Origin: Burkholderiales bacterium
GTDB lineage: Bacteria > Pseudomonadota > Gammaproteobacteria > Burkholderiales > Eutrophovitaceae
Length of the DNA: 58,334 nucleotides
Assembly (NCBI GenBank): GCA_035560005.1
Contig: DATMAN010000103.1
Span: 1-58,334, forward strand
Reading direction: 5' to 3'
Both the position numbers and the translations under genes were made by a program. Below, piece after piece: positions 1 through 8,689 of this stretch; within the stretch, counting starts at the first letter, position 1; each line of letters starts with the position of its first letter. The notes beneath the pieces were generated by a model. That model did not search any database, had not been told where the DNA came from, and saw only the letters and a program-made list of their open reading frames with translations.

Positions 1-402
1 CTAGCAAGCCCGCCTGATTGCCCTCCGAAGGGATCGCGAGTTCTTCCGCAAGAGCAGTCCGGTCACCTGGCTCAATCAGATTTTTGAGCGAGATCTCCGC
101 GGTATTCGCACCGCACTTCATTTCCGCGATGGTGCCCCGCGCGCCGCGCTCCAATGGATCCGGCGGTCAGCCCTTCGGCAGGGCGCGCTTTTCGGTCGTC
201 TGCTTCCGATAACCCGACGCCCCCCGGAACCCGCACGCCGCTGAGCGATCAAAAACCTTGCAAAGGTACCCGGATGACCCGAGGCCAGGTCGGGCCCAGC
301 CGCTCATCCGGAGTGCGTGCGCCCCGCAAGCTCCGGGGCGCCAGTTCGGTTGGCGGCTGTCCTCTGGTTCGCCTCGCCTCGCGGTCGGACGCAGACCGTT
401 TA
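1..402. other. Leading region without a convincing gene
   Basis: No gene with a start and ribosome site is seen here. One plus-strand frame stays open from about 5 to 244 and ends in TGA, with a plausible basic amino-acid composition, but it is preceded by TAG at 2-4 and has no ATG, GTG or TTG start, so it is at most a remnant. A nested inverted repeat lies at 271-310: CGGATGA at 271-277 pairs with TCATCCG at 304-310, and CCCGA at 278-282 with TCGGG at 290-294. Its role is unknown; it could shape the leader of the next gene. Confidence 0.3.
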
Positions 403-418
403 GGAGGAGGTGAAGCCT

Positions 419-781
419 ATGTTCAAGTCCATCAAGCATTGGCAGGATCCGGTGAATTTCATTCTCGGGTTGTGGCTGATCGCCTCCCCCTGGGTTCTTG
501 GACATCGGGCGGAAGCGAGCCCGACCTGGAACGCGGTGATTTTGGGGATCGCCGTCGCGGTGATCGCCCTGATCGCGTTCTTCCGGGTCATGGCCTGGGA
601 GGAATGGCTCAATGCCGCGTTCGGGGTCTGGCTCGCGATCTCTCCCTGGGTCCTTGGCTTTAGCGCGCTCGCCTCGGCGACCGCCAACGCCGTCATCGTC
701 GGCGTAGTCGTCGCAGTGCTCGCGCTGTGGACGCTGGGGACCGACAAGGACATCGGGGGTTGGTGGAGCCCGGCCACCTAG
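419..781 (+). CDS. SPW-repeat integral membrane protein
   Basis: A small membrane protein of 120 residues made of two copies of the SPW repeat. Each copy has an amphipathic segment followed by a hydrophobic helix carrying the signature ASPWVLG (first copy) or ISPWVLG (second copy), and each is followed by another hydrophobic stretch, so about four membrane segments are expected. The SPW family has no settled biochemical function and often occurs next to stress genes. The ATG at 419 is chosen over the GTG at 410 because a strong GGAGGAGG site at 403-410 lies eight bases before it. It is monocistronic, with a terminator just downstream. Confidence 0.85.
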   Translation: MFKSIKHWQDPVNFILGLWLIASPWVLGHRAEASPTWNAVILGIAVAVIALIAFFRVMAWEEWLNAAFGVWLAISPWVLGFSALASATANAVIVGVVVAVLALWTLGTDKDIGGWWSPAT

Positions 782-799
782 AACAACCTGCACCGGCGC

Positions 800-842
800 G
801 CGGGGGTATTCCGATCGGCAGGGAGTATCCCCGCTGTTTTCT
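800..842 (+). terminator. Intrinsic terminator after the SPW gene
   Basis: The arms 800-812 and 822-834 form a 13-pair stem with two G-U wobbles around a nine-base loop. A T-rich tract starting with TGTTTTC follows at once. It lies 19 bases after the SPW stop codon. Confidence 0.65.
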
Positions 843-1134
843 TCGTTTTCTCGATTCGGGGCTCTGCGGACTGGCACGGTCCGCGTAACGAGCGCCCTGC
901 AGTTCGGCGCAGGGCGGGCGCGAACGGCCTGAGCTTCCGAACCCGGCTCGCGAGCCCGTCGCGGCTCGCTTTCCCATCGCCCTGCGCGTCAGGGTCGCTT
1001 TCCATGCGGCCTGCGCTGCCCCCGGATGAGCCCTGCGGGGCGAGGCATGTGTTTTCAAATGCAGTGAGCACGCAGCGGCTGCGGCGTGCTCTGGGACGAC
1101 TCGGCCGGCGCTCGGGAGCTGGCGCATCCTGCCT
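843..1134. other. Intergenic region upstream of hemA
   Basis: About 290 bases of GC-rich sequence between the SPW terminator and the hemA promoter. Short open frames here have no ribosome site or recognisable protein. Nothing else was identified. Confidence 0.5.
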
Positions 1135-1140
1135 TATAAT
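1135..1140 (+). promoter_or_regulatory. Probable hemA promoter -10 element
   Basis: A perfect TATAAT lies 41 bases before the hemA ATG, which would give a leader of about 35 bases. The region where a -35 box should be (around 1112-1117) does not match the consensus, so the promoter may rely on the strong -10 or on an activator. Confidence 0.55.
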
Positions 1141-1181
1141 TTAGGCGCTTACCGTCGATCGACCGCCCGCCACCGCACTCG

Positions 1182-2438
1182 ATGCAGCAGCTCTTCGCCT
1201 TCGGCGTCAACCACCACACCGCGCCGCTGGACGTGCGCGAACAGGTGACGTTCGGCCCGGACATCCTGAACCATGCGCTGCGCGATCTGGTCGAGCATGA
1301 ACCGGTCAAGGAAGCCGCGATCATTTCCACCTGTAATCGCACCGAGGTCTACTGCAACACCAGCGAGCCGTACCGGGCGGTCGACTGGCTGGCACGCTTT
1401 CATCACCTGAAAACCGGCGCGCTCGAACCCTTCATCTATCGGCTGCCCCGCGAACGCGCGGTTCAGCATGCCTTCCGCGTGGCCAGCGGGCTCGACTCGA
1501 TGGTGATCGGCGAGCCGCAGATCCTGGGCCAGATGAAGGAGGCGGTGCGCAGCGCCGAGCAGGCAGGCACGCTGGGCACGGTGCTACACAAGCTCTTCCA
1601 GTCGACCTTCTCGGTGGCCAAGGAAGTCCGGACGCACACCGACATCGGCGCCAGCTCGGTGTCGATGGCCGCCGCGGCGGTAAAGCTCGCCGAGCGCATC
1701 TACCCGAGCATCCACGAGCAGCGGGTGCTGTTCATCGGCGCGGGCGAGATGATCGACCTGTGCGCCACGCACTTCGCGGCCAAGGCACCGCGCGCGATGA
1801 CTTTCGCCAATCGCACGCAGGAGCGCGCGCTGGAGCTGACCGGTCGCTTCGGCGGCGCTGGCATCACGCTGAACGAGCTCCCCGAGCAGCTCGCGCTGCA
1901 CGACATCGTCGTGTCCTGTACGGCCTCGCCCCTGCCGATCCTGGGCAAGGGCATGATCGAGCGCGCCGTCCGCGCGCGGCGGCACCGGCCCATGCTGATG
2001 ATCGACCTCGCCGTGCCGCGCGACATCGAAGCGGAGGCCGGCGAGCTGGACGATATCTTTCTCTACAGCGTGGACGATCTGGGCAAGATCGTCCAGGAAG
2101 GACTCGACGTGCGCCAGGCCGCCGTGGCACAGGCGGAGGCCATCATCAATGCCGGCGTGCACGACTTCATGCACTGGCTGGAAGCGCGCGAGGTGGTCCC
2201 CGCCATCCGCGCCTTGCGCGACCACGCCGAGCGCATGCGCCGGCACGAGGTGGAGCGGGCGCTCAAGCTCCTGGGCAAGGGCGATGACCCGCAGAAGGTG
2301 CTGGAGCAGCTCTCGCACGCGCTGACCAACAAGCTGCTGCACGGGCCGACCAGCGCGCTCAATCGCGCCGAAGCGAAGGAGCGTGAAACGCTGGTGGCGG
2401 CTGTGGCGCGGCTCTACCAGGTCAATCTTCCGGAATGA
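1182..2438 (+). CDS. hemA: Glutamyl-tRNA reductase
   Basis: Catalyses the NADPH-dependent reduction of glutamyl-tRNA to glutamate-1-semialdehyde, the first committed step of tetrapyrrole (haem) synthesis by the C5 route. At 418 residues it is of normal length. The N-terminal catalytic domain has the family block [10 protein letters not shown] with the nucleophilic Cys near residue 51. A central nucleotide-binding domain ([12 protein letters not shown]) and the C-terminal dimerisation helices follow. The stop overlaps the start of prfA as ATGA, so translation of the two is probably coupled. The hemA-prfA pairing is classical in proteobacteria. Confidence 0.98.
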   Translation: MQQLFAFGVNHHTAPLDVREQVTFGPDILNHALRDLVEHEPVKEAAIISTCNRTEVYCNTSEPYRAVDWLARFHHLKTGALEPFIYRLPRERAVQHAFRVASGLDSMVIGEPQILGQMKEAVRSAEQAGTLGTVLHKLFQSTFSVAKEVRTHTDIGASSVSMAAAAVKLAERIYPSIHEQRVLFIGAGEMIDLCATHFAAKAPRAMTFANRTQERALELTGRFGGAGITLNELPEQLALHDIVVSCTASPLPILGKGMIERAVRARRHRPMLMIDLAVPRDIEAEAGELDDIFLYSVDDLGKIVQEGLDVRQAAVAQAEAIINAGVHDFMHWLEAREVVPAIRALRDHAERMRRHEVERALKLLGKGDDPQKVLEQLSHALTNKLLHGPTSALNRAEAKERETLVAAVARLYQVNLPE

Positions 2439-3517
2439 AACCCTCGATCGCTTCCAAGCTGGCGCAGCTCGCCGCCAGACTGGAAGAACTGAACAGGCTG
2501 TTGTCGTCCGAGGATGCCACCCGCGACATGGACAGCTATCGCCGGCTCACGCGCGAGCACGCGGAGATCGCGCCGATAGTCGAGCTGTACAACGCCTACC
2601 GCAAGAGCGAACAGGACATCGCCTCGGCCCAAACCCTGGCCGGCGACGCGGAGATGCGGGAGCTGGCGGAGGCGGAGATCCGCGAAGGCAAGGCCAGGCT
2701 GGAGCGGCTCGAAGCCGAGCTGCAGCGTCAGCTTCTGCCGCGCGATCCGAATGACGAGCGCAATATCTTTCTCGAGATCCGTGCCGGCACGGGCGGCGAC
2801 GAGTCGGCGCTCTTTGCGGGGGACCTCTTTCGCATGTACGCGCGCTATGCCGAACGCCAGGGCTGGCGAGTGGAGATCGTGTCTCAGAATCCTTCGGAAC
2901 TGGGCGGCTACAAGGAAATCATCGCGAAGATCATCGGCCAGGGCGCTTATTCGAAGCTGAAGTTCGAGTCCGGCGTGCACCGCGTGCAGCGCGTGCCCGC
3001 GACGGAGGCGCAGGGGCGCATCCACACCAGCACCTGCACGGTGGCGGTTCTGCCCGAGGCCGACGAGATCGCGGAGGTCGTGCTCAACCCCGCGGAGCTG
3101 CGCATCGACACGTTCCGCTCTTCCGGGGCGGGCGGCCAACACGTCAACAAGACCGATTCGGCCGTGCGCGTGACCCATCTGCCTACCGGCATCGTGGTGG
3201 AGTGCCAGGAGGATCGTTCGCAGCACAAGAACAAGGCGCAGGCGCTGGCGATCCTCGCCGCGCGCATCCGCGACCGGCAATTGCGCGAGCAGCAGGCGAA
3301 GGAAGCGGCGACCCGACGCTCGCAGGTGGGCACCGGCGACCGCTCCGAGCGCATCCGAACCTACAATTTTCCCCAGGGCCGGGTGACCGATCACCGCATC
3401 AACCTGACCTTGTACAAGATCCAGCAGATCATGGACGGCGATCTGGAGGATCTGATCGGGGGGCTTGTGGCCGAACACCAGGCCGGGCAGCTCGCCGAGC
3501 TGGCGGCGACCGCTTGA
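2435..3517 (+). CDS. prfA: Peptide chain release factor 1
   Basis: Recognises UAA and UAG in the ribosomal A site and triggers hydrolysis of peptidyl-tRNA. The 360-residue protein has the peptide anticodon PAT (residues 188-190), which marks it as RF1 rather than RF2, and the catalytic GGQ at 233-235 inside [15 protein letters not shown]. The start overlaps the hemA stop by four bases. The enzyme that methylates the GGQ glutamine, PrmC, is encoded immediately downstream. Confidence 0.98.
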   Translation: MKPSIASKLAQLAARLEELNRLLSSEDATRDMDSYRRLTREHAEIAPIVELYNAYRKSEQDIASAQTLAGDAEMRELAEAEIREGKARLERLEAELQRQLLPRDPNDERNIFLEIRAGTGGDESALFAGDLFRMYARYAERQGWRVEIVSQNPSELGGYKEIIAKIIGQGAYSKLKFESGVHRVQRVPATEAQGRIHTSTCTVAVLPEADEIAEVVLNPAELRIDTFRSSGAGGQHVNKTDSAVRVTHLPTGIVVECQEDRSQHKNKAQALAILAARIRDRQLREQQAKEAATRRSQVGTGDRSERIRTYNFPQGRVTDHRINLTLYKIQQIMDGDLEDLIGGLVAEHQAGQLAELAATA

Positions 3518-4380
3518 GCACGGGCGTGCCGACGCCGGACACCGCGACCTGCGCCGCACTGACCGTCGCCCAGGCCTTGGCCGCGGCGGGGATCGAACGG
3601 CGCGAGGCCGGCTATCTGTTGCAGGCGGTCACGGGTGCGTCTGCAGCCCGCCTGGCCGCACATCCAGAGTGGCCGCTGCCGCCCAGCCAGGCGCGGCGCT
3701 TCGCCGAACTGGCGGCGCGGCGCCGGCACGGCGAGCCGATCGCCTACCTGGTGGGGCATCGGGAGTTCTACGGATCGGAGTTCGAAGTGAACCCGGCCGT
3801 GCTGATTCCGCGCCCGGAAACCGAACGGCTGGTGGAACTCGCCCTGGAGCGGCTTGCGCCCCCCACACCGGCAAGGGTGCTCGATCTGGGAACTGGCAGC
3901 GGAGCCATAGCGCTCACCATCGCGGCGTTGCGCCCGCGGGCGCAGGTGGTCGCGGTCGACGTTTCGGACGAGGCACTTGCCGTGGCCGGGCGCAACCGGG
4001 CTCGGCTGGTCCCCGAGCGGTCGCGCGTGCAACTGGAGCAGAGCGACTGGTTCGGCGCCCTGGGCGGGAAGCGTTTCGACCTCATCGTCGCCAACCCACC
4101 TTACGTCGCCGCCGACGATCCGCATCTGCATCAGGGTGATCTGCGCTTCGAGCCGAAGCAGGCGCTCGTCGGCGGAGAAGATGGGCTCGAAGCGATCCGG
4201 CGCATCGTCGCGGAGGCTCCCGGCCACCTGGTTGCCGGCGGCTGGCTCCTGTTCGAGCACGGCTATGACCAGGCGCAGGCCTGCCGGGAGCTGTTGCGCA
4301 TCGCCGGTTTTCGCGAGCTGGTCGCGGAGAAGGATCTCGCCGGGCAGCCGCGCATCGCCGGCGGGCGGTTGACTGGGTGA
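3514..4380 (+). CDS. prmC: Peptide chain release factor N5-glutamine methyltransferase
   Basis: Methylates the GGQ glutamine of release factors using S-adenosylmethionine. The protein has an N-terminal helical substrate-binding domain, then a Rossmann methyltransferase domain with the SAM motif [11 protein letters not shown] and the catalytic NPPY motif ([10 protein letters not shown]). The start is uncertain: the TTG at 3514 overlaps the prfA stop as TTGA and gives 288 residues, while the GTG at 3526 gives 284. No clear ribosome site separates them. The overlap points to translational coupling with its substrate gene. Confidence 0.93.
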   Translation: MSTGVPTPDTATCAALTVAQALAAAGIERREAGYLLQAVTGASAARLAAHPEWPLPPSQARRFAELAARRRHGEPIAYLVGHREFYGSEFEVNPAVLIPRPETERLVELALERLAPPTPARVLDLGTGSGAIALTIAALRPRAQVVAVDVSDEALAVAGRNRARLVPERSRVQLEQSDWFGALGGKRFDLIVANPPYVAADDPHLHQGDLRFEPKQALVGGEDGLEAIRRIVAEAPGHLVAGGWLLFEHGYDQAQACRELLRIAGFRELVAEKDLAGQPRIAGGRLTG

Positions 4381-4481
4381 CGAGTGGCTGGCTACCATGC
4401 CCTGGAGTCAGCGGACATTTTCGCGCTCTGCGGTTCGCGACCGGCAGCGATCTCAAGGAGCGCACAAACCGAGGCATAACC

Positions 4482-4790
4482 ATGGACGTCAAGGAAGTCA
4501 TCAGGAAACAAGTCACGGAGAATCCGGTCGTGCTGTACATGAAGGGCACGCCGGAGGCGCCGATGTGCGGTTTTTCCGCGGCCGCCGTACAGATTCTCGA
4601 AGCCTGCGGCGCGGAGCAGGTGGCCACGGTCAACGTGCTGGAGGATCCGCAAATCCGTCAAGGCATCAAGGAATACTCCAATTGGCCGACCATTCCGCAG
4701 CTCTACGTCCGCGGCGAATTCATCGGCGGTGCGGACATCATGCGCGAGATGTACCAGTCGGGCGAACTGCAGAAGCTGCTCGGCAAGTGA
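4482..4790 (+). CDS. grxD: Monothiol glutaredoxin, Grx4 type
   Basis: A 102-residue monothiol glutaredoxin that carries and transfers iron-sulfur clusters with glutathione and BolA-type partners. The active site is CGFS at residues 29-32. The GSH-binding features WPTIPQLYV and GGADIM follow. The ATG at 4482 has GAGG at 4471-4474. It follows prmC by about 100 bases and is the last gene of the hemA cluster, ending at an intrinsic terminator. This order is common in betaproteobacteria. Confidence 0.96.
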   Translation: MDVKEVIRKQVTENPVVLYMKGTPEAPMCGFSAAAVQILEACGAEQVATVNVLEDPQIRQGIKEYSNWPTIPQLYVRGEFIGGADIMREMYQSGELQKLLGK

Positions 4791-4812
4791 GCCTCGAAGT
4801 CGCACCGCGCAA

Positions 4813-4836
4813 GGGCTGGCATCCGCCAGCCCTTTT
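4813..4836 (+). terminator. Intrinsic terminator after grxD
   Basis: GGGCTGGC (4813-4820) and GCCAGCCC (4825-4832) form a perfect eight-pair stem with a four-base loop, followed by TTTT. It lies only 18 bases before the next ATG, so the acyl-CoA dehydrogenase gene must have its promoter in or very near the terminator, or depend on read-through. Confidence 0.85.
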
Positions 4837-4854
4837 CGTTTCTGTGCCGCAGCC

Positions 4855-6015
4855 ATGAACGGGCGGCGCGAGGAGTCGCACGACCATATCCGGTCGGCGG
4901 TGCGCGCGCTGTGCGCACGCTTCCCCGCGGAGTACTGGCGCGAGCTCGACGAAACGCGCGCCTATCCCGAAGCGTTCGTGCAGGCGCTCACCGAAGCGGG
5001 CTGGCTCGCTGCGCTGATCCCCGAGGAGTATGGCGGTGCCGGGCTCGGCGTGACCGAAGCGTCGGTGGTGCTCGAGGAGATCAATCGCTCGGGCGGCAAT
5101 GCCGGCGCGTGCCATGCGCAGATGTACGTCATGGGAACGCTGCTGCGCCACGGCTCCCCCGAGCAGAAGCGCCAATATCTGCCCGAAATCGCAGCCGGGC
5201 GTTTGCGCCTGCAGTCCTTCGCCGTGACCGAACCGACCACGGGCTCGGATACCACGAGGCTGAAGACCACGGCGATCCGGCGCGCTGACCGCTACATCGT
5301 GAATGGCCAGAAAGTCTGGACCTCGCGCGTGCAGCATTCGGACTTGATGCTCCTGCTGGCGCGCACCACGCCCCTGGAGCAGATCCAGAAGAAATCCGAC
5401 GGGCTTTCGGTGTTCCTGGTCGATCTGCGGACGGTGGGCAAGAGCATGGTCGTGCGTCCGATCCGCAACATGCCCAATCACGAGACCAACGAAGTCTTCT
5501 TCGACAATCTCGAAGTGCCGGCGCAGAACCTGATCGGCGAGGAAGGCCGCGGCTTTCGCTATATCCTCGACAGCATGAACGTCGAGCGTATCTTGATCGC
5601 CGCGGAGTGCGTGGGCGACGGCTACTGGTTCGTGGACAAGGCCACCCGCTACGCGGCCGATCGCGTGGTCTTCGGCCGGCCGATCGGGCAGAATCAGGGC
5701 GTGCAGTTCCCCATCGCCCGTGCTTACGTCAACGTCGAGGCCGCGAACCTCATGCGTTTTCGCGCGGCCGAGTTGTTCGACGACGACAGACCCTGTGCGG
5801 CTGAGGCGAACATGGCGAAGATGCTCGCCGCGGATGCCTCATGGGAAGCCGCCAATGTGTGCCTGCAGACGCACGGCGGTTTCGGTTTCGCGGCCGAGTA
5901 CGACGTGGAGCGCAAGTTCCGCGAGACGCGGCTCTACCAGGTGGCGCCCGTCTCGACCAATCTGATCCTGGCCTATATCGCCGAGCACGTGCTCGGTCTG
6001 CCGCGCTCGTATTGA
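4855..6015 (+). CDS. Acyl-CoA dehydrogenase family protein
   Basis: A flavoprotein of 386 residues that should oxidise an acyl-CoA to the 2-enoyl-CoA and pass electrons to ETF. The three family domains are visible: the N-terminal helical domain (LIPEEYGGAGLG), the central beta domain with the FAD contact FAVTEPTTGSDT, and the C-terminal helical domain with the conserved QTHGGFGFAAEYDVE near the end. The start is the ATG at 4855, because upstream in-frame sequence overlaps grxD and its terminator. The exact substrate is not clear. A CoA-transferase gene lies three genes downstream. Confidence 0.9.
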   Translation: MNGRREESHDHIRSAVRALCARFPAEYWRELDETRAYPEAFVQALTEAGWLAALIPEEYGGAGLGVTEASVVLEEINRSGGNAGACHAQMYVMGTLLRHGSPEQKRQYLPEIAAGRLRLQSFAVTEPTTGSDTTRLKTTAIRRADRYIVNGQKVWTSRVQHSDLMLLLARTTPLEQIQKKSDGLSVFLVDLRTVGKSMVVRPIRNMPNHETNEVFFDNLEVPAQNLIGEEGRGFRYILDSMNVERILIAAECVGDGYWFVDKATRYAADRVVFGRPIGQNQGVQFPIARAYVNVEAANLMRFRAAELFDDDRPCAAEANMAKMLAADASWEAANVCLQTHGGFGFAAEYDVERKFRETRLYQVAPVSTNLILAYIAEHVLGLPRSY

Positions 6016-6036
6016 CCGCGGCCTATAATCGCGGTC
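6014..6036 (+). promoter_or_regulatory. Palindrome enclosing a consensus -10, at a possible leaderless start
   Basis: GACCGCG at 6014-6020 and CGCGGTC at 6030-6036 form a perfect inverted repeat. The nine-base spacer contains TATAAT at 6024-6029. A transcript started by this -10 would begin at about 6036-6037, exactly at the ATG of the next gene. No consensus -35 is seen. The palindrome could be an operator that blocks RNA polymerase. Confidence 0.45.
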
Positions 6037-6339
6037 ATGCGCTCGCATCACGACATGGGCGGACTGCCGGCGGGACCCGTGGAACCGACCGAGCACGACT
6101 ACGCACTGTGGGAAAAGCGCGTCGACGCGCTGCTGGTGCTGCTGACCCGCAAGGGGCTGATGACGGTCGACGAGCTGCGCCGCAATATCGAGAGCCTGGG
6201 TGCGGACGCCTACGACAAGCTGAGCTATTACGAGCGCTGGATCTATTCGATCACGCAGACCTTGATCCAGCGCGGAGTCATCACCGTCGACGAACTGGGA
6301 CGCCGGATGGAGGAGGCAAAGCGGCGTGGCGCAGGTTGA
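6037..6339 (+). CDS. Nitrile hydratase beta-chain N-terminal half (thiocyanate hydrolase beta-like)
   Basis: A 100-residue protein resembling the N-terminal half of the nitrile hydratase beta chain: an HDMGG-type beginning (HHDMGGLPAGPVEP), a short helical region, then the YYERW block near residue 67 that matches the conserved YYExW of the family. In thiocyanate hydrolase and toyocamycin nitrile hydratase the beta chain is likewise split into two genes. The stop lies inside the next gene, a 14-base overlap. There is no convincing ribosome site and the ATG coincides with the predicted transcription start. The substrate (nitrile, thiocyanate or other) cannot be told from sequence. Confidence 0.75.
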   Translation: MRSHHDMGGLPAGPVEPTEHDYALWEKRVDALLVLLTRKGLMTVDELRRNIESLGADAYDKLSYYERWIYSITQTLIQRGVITVDELGRRMEEAKRRGAG

Positions 6340-6631
6340 AGAGTTCGCGCCGCGCTTCAGGCCGGGCGACCGGGTGGCGGTTCGGGCCGCCTATCCCATC
6401 GGCCATGTGCGCACGCCCTTCTACATCCGCGGCAAGCGCGGCGTGATCGAGCGATTCTGCGGCGTCTTTGGCAATCCGGAGGAGCTGGCCTACGGGCGCT
6501 CGGGCCTGCCGAAGCAGCCCCTGTACCGCGTGCGTTTTCTGCAGCGCGAAGTATGGCCGGGGTATGAGGGCCACGCCGCCGACAGCGTCGACGTCGAGAT
6601 CTATCAACACTGGCTGGAGCCCACGGAATAA
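6326..6631 (+). CDS. Nitrile hydratase beta-chain C-terminal half (thiocyanate hydrolase alpha-like)
   Basis: A 101-residue protein equivalent to the C-terminal beta-barrel half of nitrile hydratase beta chains: FRPGDRVAVR at the start, a region with HVRTPFYIRGKRG, and a closing segment YRVRF...WLEP. It starts with GTG at 6326, preceded by GGAGGAGG at 6308-6315 inside the previous gene. The gene order N-half, C-half, catalytic chain equals the scnB-scnA-scnC order known for thiocyanate hydrolase, although all three chains are shorter here. It should assemble with its two neighbours into one metalloenzyme. Confidence 0.78.
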   Translation: MAQVEEFAPRFRPGDRVAVRAAYPIGHVRTPFYIRGKRGVIERFCGVFGNPEELAYGRSGLPKQPLYRVRFLQREVWPGYEGHAADSVDVEIYQHWLEPTE

Positions 6632-6633
6632 CC

Positions 6634-7278
6634 ATGCCGCACGACCACCATCATCCGCACGGCCAGGCGCAGGCACAGCACAATGCGCCGCGTCCGGACC
6701 TGGACGACACGATCACCGAGTGGCGCGCCATGGAGATCGCGGTGCGCGAGCTGCTGATCGACAAGGGAATTCTCAGCGCGGAGGACATCCGCCGGCAGGT
6801 CGAGGACATGGACGCGCGCACTCCGGCGCTGGGCGCGAAAGTGATCGCGCGCGCCTGGGTGGACCCGGAGTTCAAACGCCTGCTGCTGACCGACGGCAAC
6901 GCCGCGTGTGAGGCGCTCGGCCTGGAGCGCGGCCCCTACAAGCTGGTGGTGGTGGAAAACACCGACGAGGTCCATAACGTGATCGTCTGCACCCTGTGCT
7001 CGTGCTATCCGCGCTGGCTGCTCGGGCTGCCGCCCGACTGGTACAAGAGCCGCGCCTACCGTTCCCGCGTGGTGAGCGAACCGCGCACCGTGCTGAGGGA
7101 ATTCGGCACGATCATCCCGGACGATGTCGTGGTGCGCGTGCACGATTCCACGGCCGACATGCGCTACCTGGTGCTGCCGCGCCGGCCGCAGCACACCGAG
7201 GGCTGGTCGGAGGAGAAACTCGCCGCGCTGGTCACCCGCGATGCCATGATCGGAGTGGCTTGCCCGAAGTCCTCCTGA
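6634..7278 (+). CDS. Cobalt-type nitrile hydratase alpha / thiocyanate hydrolase gamma-like catalytic chain
   Basis: The catalytic subunit, 214 residues. The metal-binding claw is VCTLCSC with Cys at 119, 122 and 124. The Thr after the first Cys marks the cobalt (rather than iron) type, and in the family two of these Cys are oxidised to sulfenic and sulfinic acids. The claw is followed by YPR where nitrile hydratases usually have YPW; an Arg here is what I recall for thiocyanate hydrolase, so a charged substrate is possible. The N-terminus is His-rich (HDHHHPHG), perhaps for metal loading. The C-terminus has the family block LVTRDAMIGV. It lies two bases after the previous gene. No separate activator gene is seen. 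Confidence 0.85.
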   Translation: MPHDHHHPHGQAQAQHNAPRPDLDDTITEWRAMEIAVRELLIDKGILSAEDIRRQVEDMDARTPALGAKVIARAWVDPEFKRLLLTDGNAACEALGLERGPYKLVVVENTDEVHNVIVCTLCSCYPRWLLGLPPDWYKSRAYRSRVVSEPRTVLREFGTIIPDDVVVRVHDSTADMRYLVLPRRPQHTEGWSEEKLAALVTRDAMIGVACPKSS

Positions 7279-7457
7279 GCGCGGTGACCGCAAAGCACTG
7301 GGGAAGTGGGCTGTGGTCCAGCCAGCCGCTGCGCAGCCGTCGCGCAGGATTGCTTGTTCGCCGCACCGCCCTTGGCCCAAGGTCGCTCTTCTCTTCGATG
7401 CAGGTCATTTCCCCGGGTTCCTTCGCGGCCTTCGTGGCCAATGAGGAGTAGTTTCTG

Positions 7458-8636
7458 ATGCTGCCTCTGGAGGGAATCACCGTCGTCTCGCTGGAACAGG
7501 CCGTGGCCGCACCGTTTACCACACGCCAGCTCGCGGACCTCGGCGCCCGGGTGATCAAGATCGAACGCCCCGGGGTCGGCGATTTCGCGCGCGGCTACGA
7601 TCAGACAGTACTCGGACAATCATCGCACTTCGTGTGGCTGAACCGCTCGAAGGAAAGCCTGACGCTCGACGTCAAACATCCGTCAGCCGGCGAAGTGCTG
7701 TGGCGCCTGATCGCACGGGCGGATGTTTTCGTGCAGAACCTGGTGCCCGGCGCCGCGGCGAGGCTGGGACTCTCCTCGGATGAACTGCTCGGCAGAAATC
7801 CACGGCTGGTGGTCTGCAATATCTCGGGTTACGGGCCGGATGGCCCCTACAGCCTGAAGAAGGCCTACGACCTGCTGATTCAATGCGAATCGGGCGTGGT
7901 CTCCGTCACCGGCACGCCGGAAACGCCTTCCAAGGCCGGCATCTCGATCGCGGACATCGCGGCGGGCATGTACGGCTACACCGGCATCTTGACCGGACTG
8001 TACCAGCGCGAGAAGACCGGGCATGGCACGGCATTCGACGTCTCGATGTTCGAAGCGTTGGGCGAATGGATGGGCTATCCCGCCTACTTCGCGAACTACG
8101 GCGGCACCCCTCCGCCGCGCACCGGTGCGGCCCACGCGACGATTCACCCCTACGGTCCGTTTCCCGCGGGGGACGGCAAGACGGTGTTTCTCGGCATCCA
8201 GAACGAGCGCGAATGGGCGAGTTTCTGCGCCAGCGTGCTCGAACGGCCGGAGCTGGCCACCGATGCGCGGTTCGACTCCAACAGCCGGCGTGTGGCCAAC
8301 CGCGAAGCGCTCACCGCAATCATCGTGTCGGCTTTCTCGCGCCTGAGTGCCCGGCAGGTCCTCGACCGACTGGAACTGGCCCAGATCGCCTCCGCGCGCT
8401 TGAACGACATGAAGGAGTTCTGGGCGCACCCGCAACTGCAGGCGCGCCGCCGGTGGCGCTCGGTCGACACGCCCAACGGCACGATACGGGCACTCGTTCC
8501 GCCGGTCACGATGCGCCACGTGGAGTACCGCATGGACCCCGTTCCCGCGGTCGGGCAGCATACGCAAGCGATCCTGCGCGAGCTGGGATTCGACCAGGCT
8601 TTCATCTCGCGGCTGGCGACCGAGAACGCGATCTGA
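7458..8636 (+). CDS. CaiB/BaiF family (class III) CoA-transferase
   Basis: Transfers CoA between acyl groups through an enzyme-bound aspartyl-CoA thioester. The 392-residue length is typical. The N-terminal signature VVSLEQAVAAPFTTRQLADLG and the KIERP block are present. The likely catalytic aspartate is D166 in ISIADIAAG. The N-terminus resembles the mesaconyl-CoA/dicarboxylate branch of the family, but the substrate is not settled. The start at 7458 follows a GGAG-containing leader. It is separated from the hydratase operon by 180 bases without a gene. Confidence 0.88.
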   Translation: MLPLEGITVVSLEQAVAAPFTTRQLADLGARVIKIERPGVGDFARGYDQTVLGQSSHFVWLNRSKESLTLDVKHPSAGEVLWRLIARADVFVQNLVPGAAARLGLSSDELLGRNPRLVVCNISGYGPDGPYSLKKAYDLLIQCESGVVSVTGTPETPSKAGISIADIAAGMYGYTGILTGLYQREKTGHGTAFDVSMFEALGEWMGYPAYFANYGGTPPPRTGAAHATIHPYGPFPAGDGKTVFLGIQNEREWASFCASVLERPELATDARFDSNSRRVANREALTAIIVSAFSRLSARQVLDRLELAQIASARLNDMKEFWAHPQLQARRRWRSVDTPNGTIRALVPPVTMRHVEYRMDPVPAVGQHTQAILRELGFDQAFISRLATENAI

Positions 8637-8689
8637 TTGCTCCTGGTGGGTCAACCCGGCGTCGAACTTTCCTGTATTTGCGTGTCCGT

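Noticed and set aside
5..244. Open frame in the first 250 bases as the end of a gene
   Set aside because: An in-frame TAG at 2-4 and no usable start codon make a real gene unlikely within this window.
6012..6029. TTGACC and TATAAT as a promoter pair before the hydratase operon
   Set aside because: The spacing is only six bases, far too short for sigma-70. TTGACC is part of the stop codon region and the palindrome.
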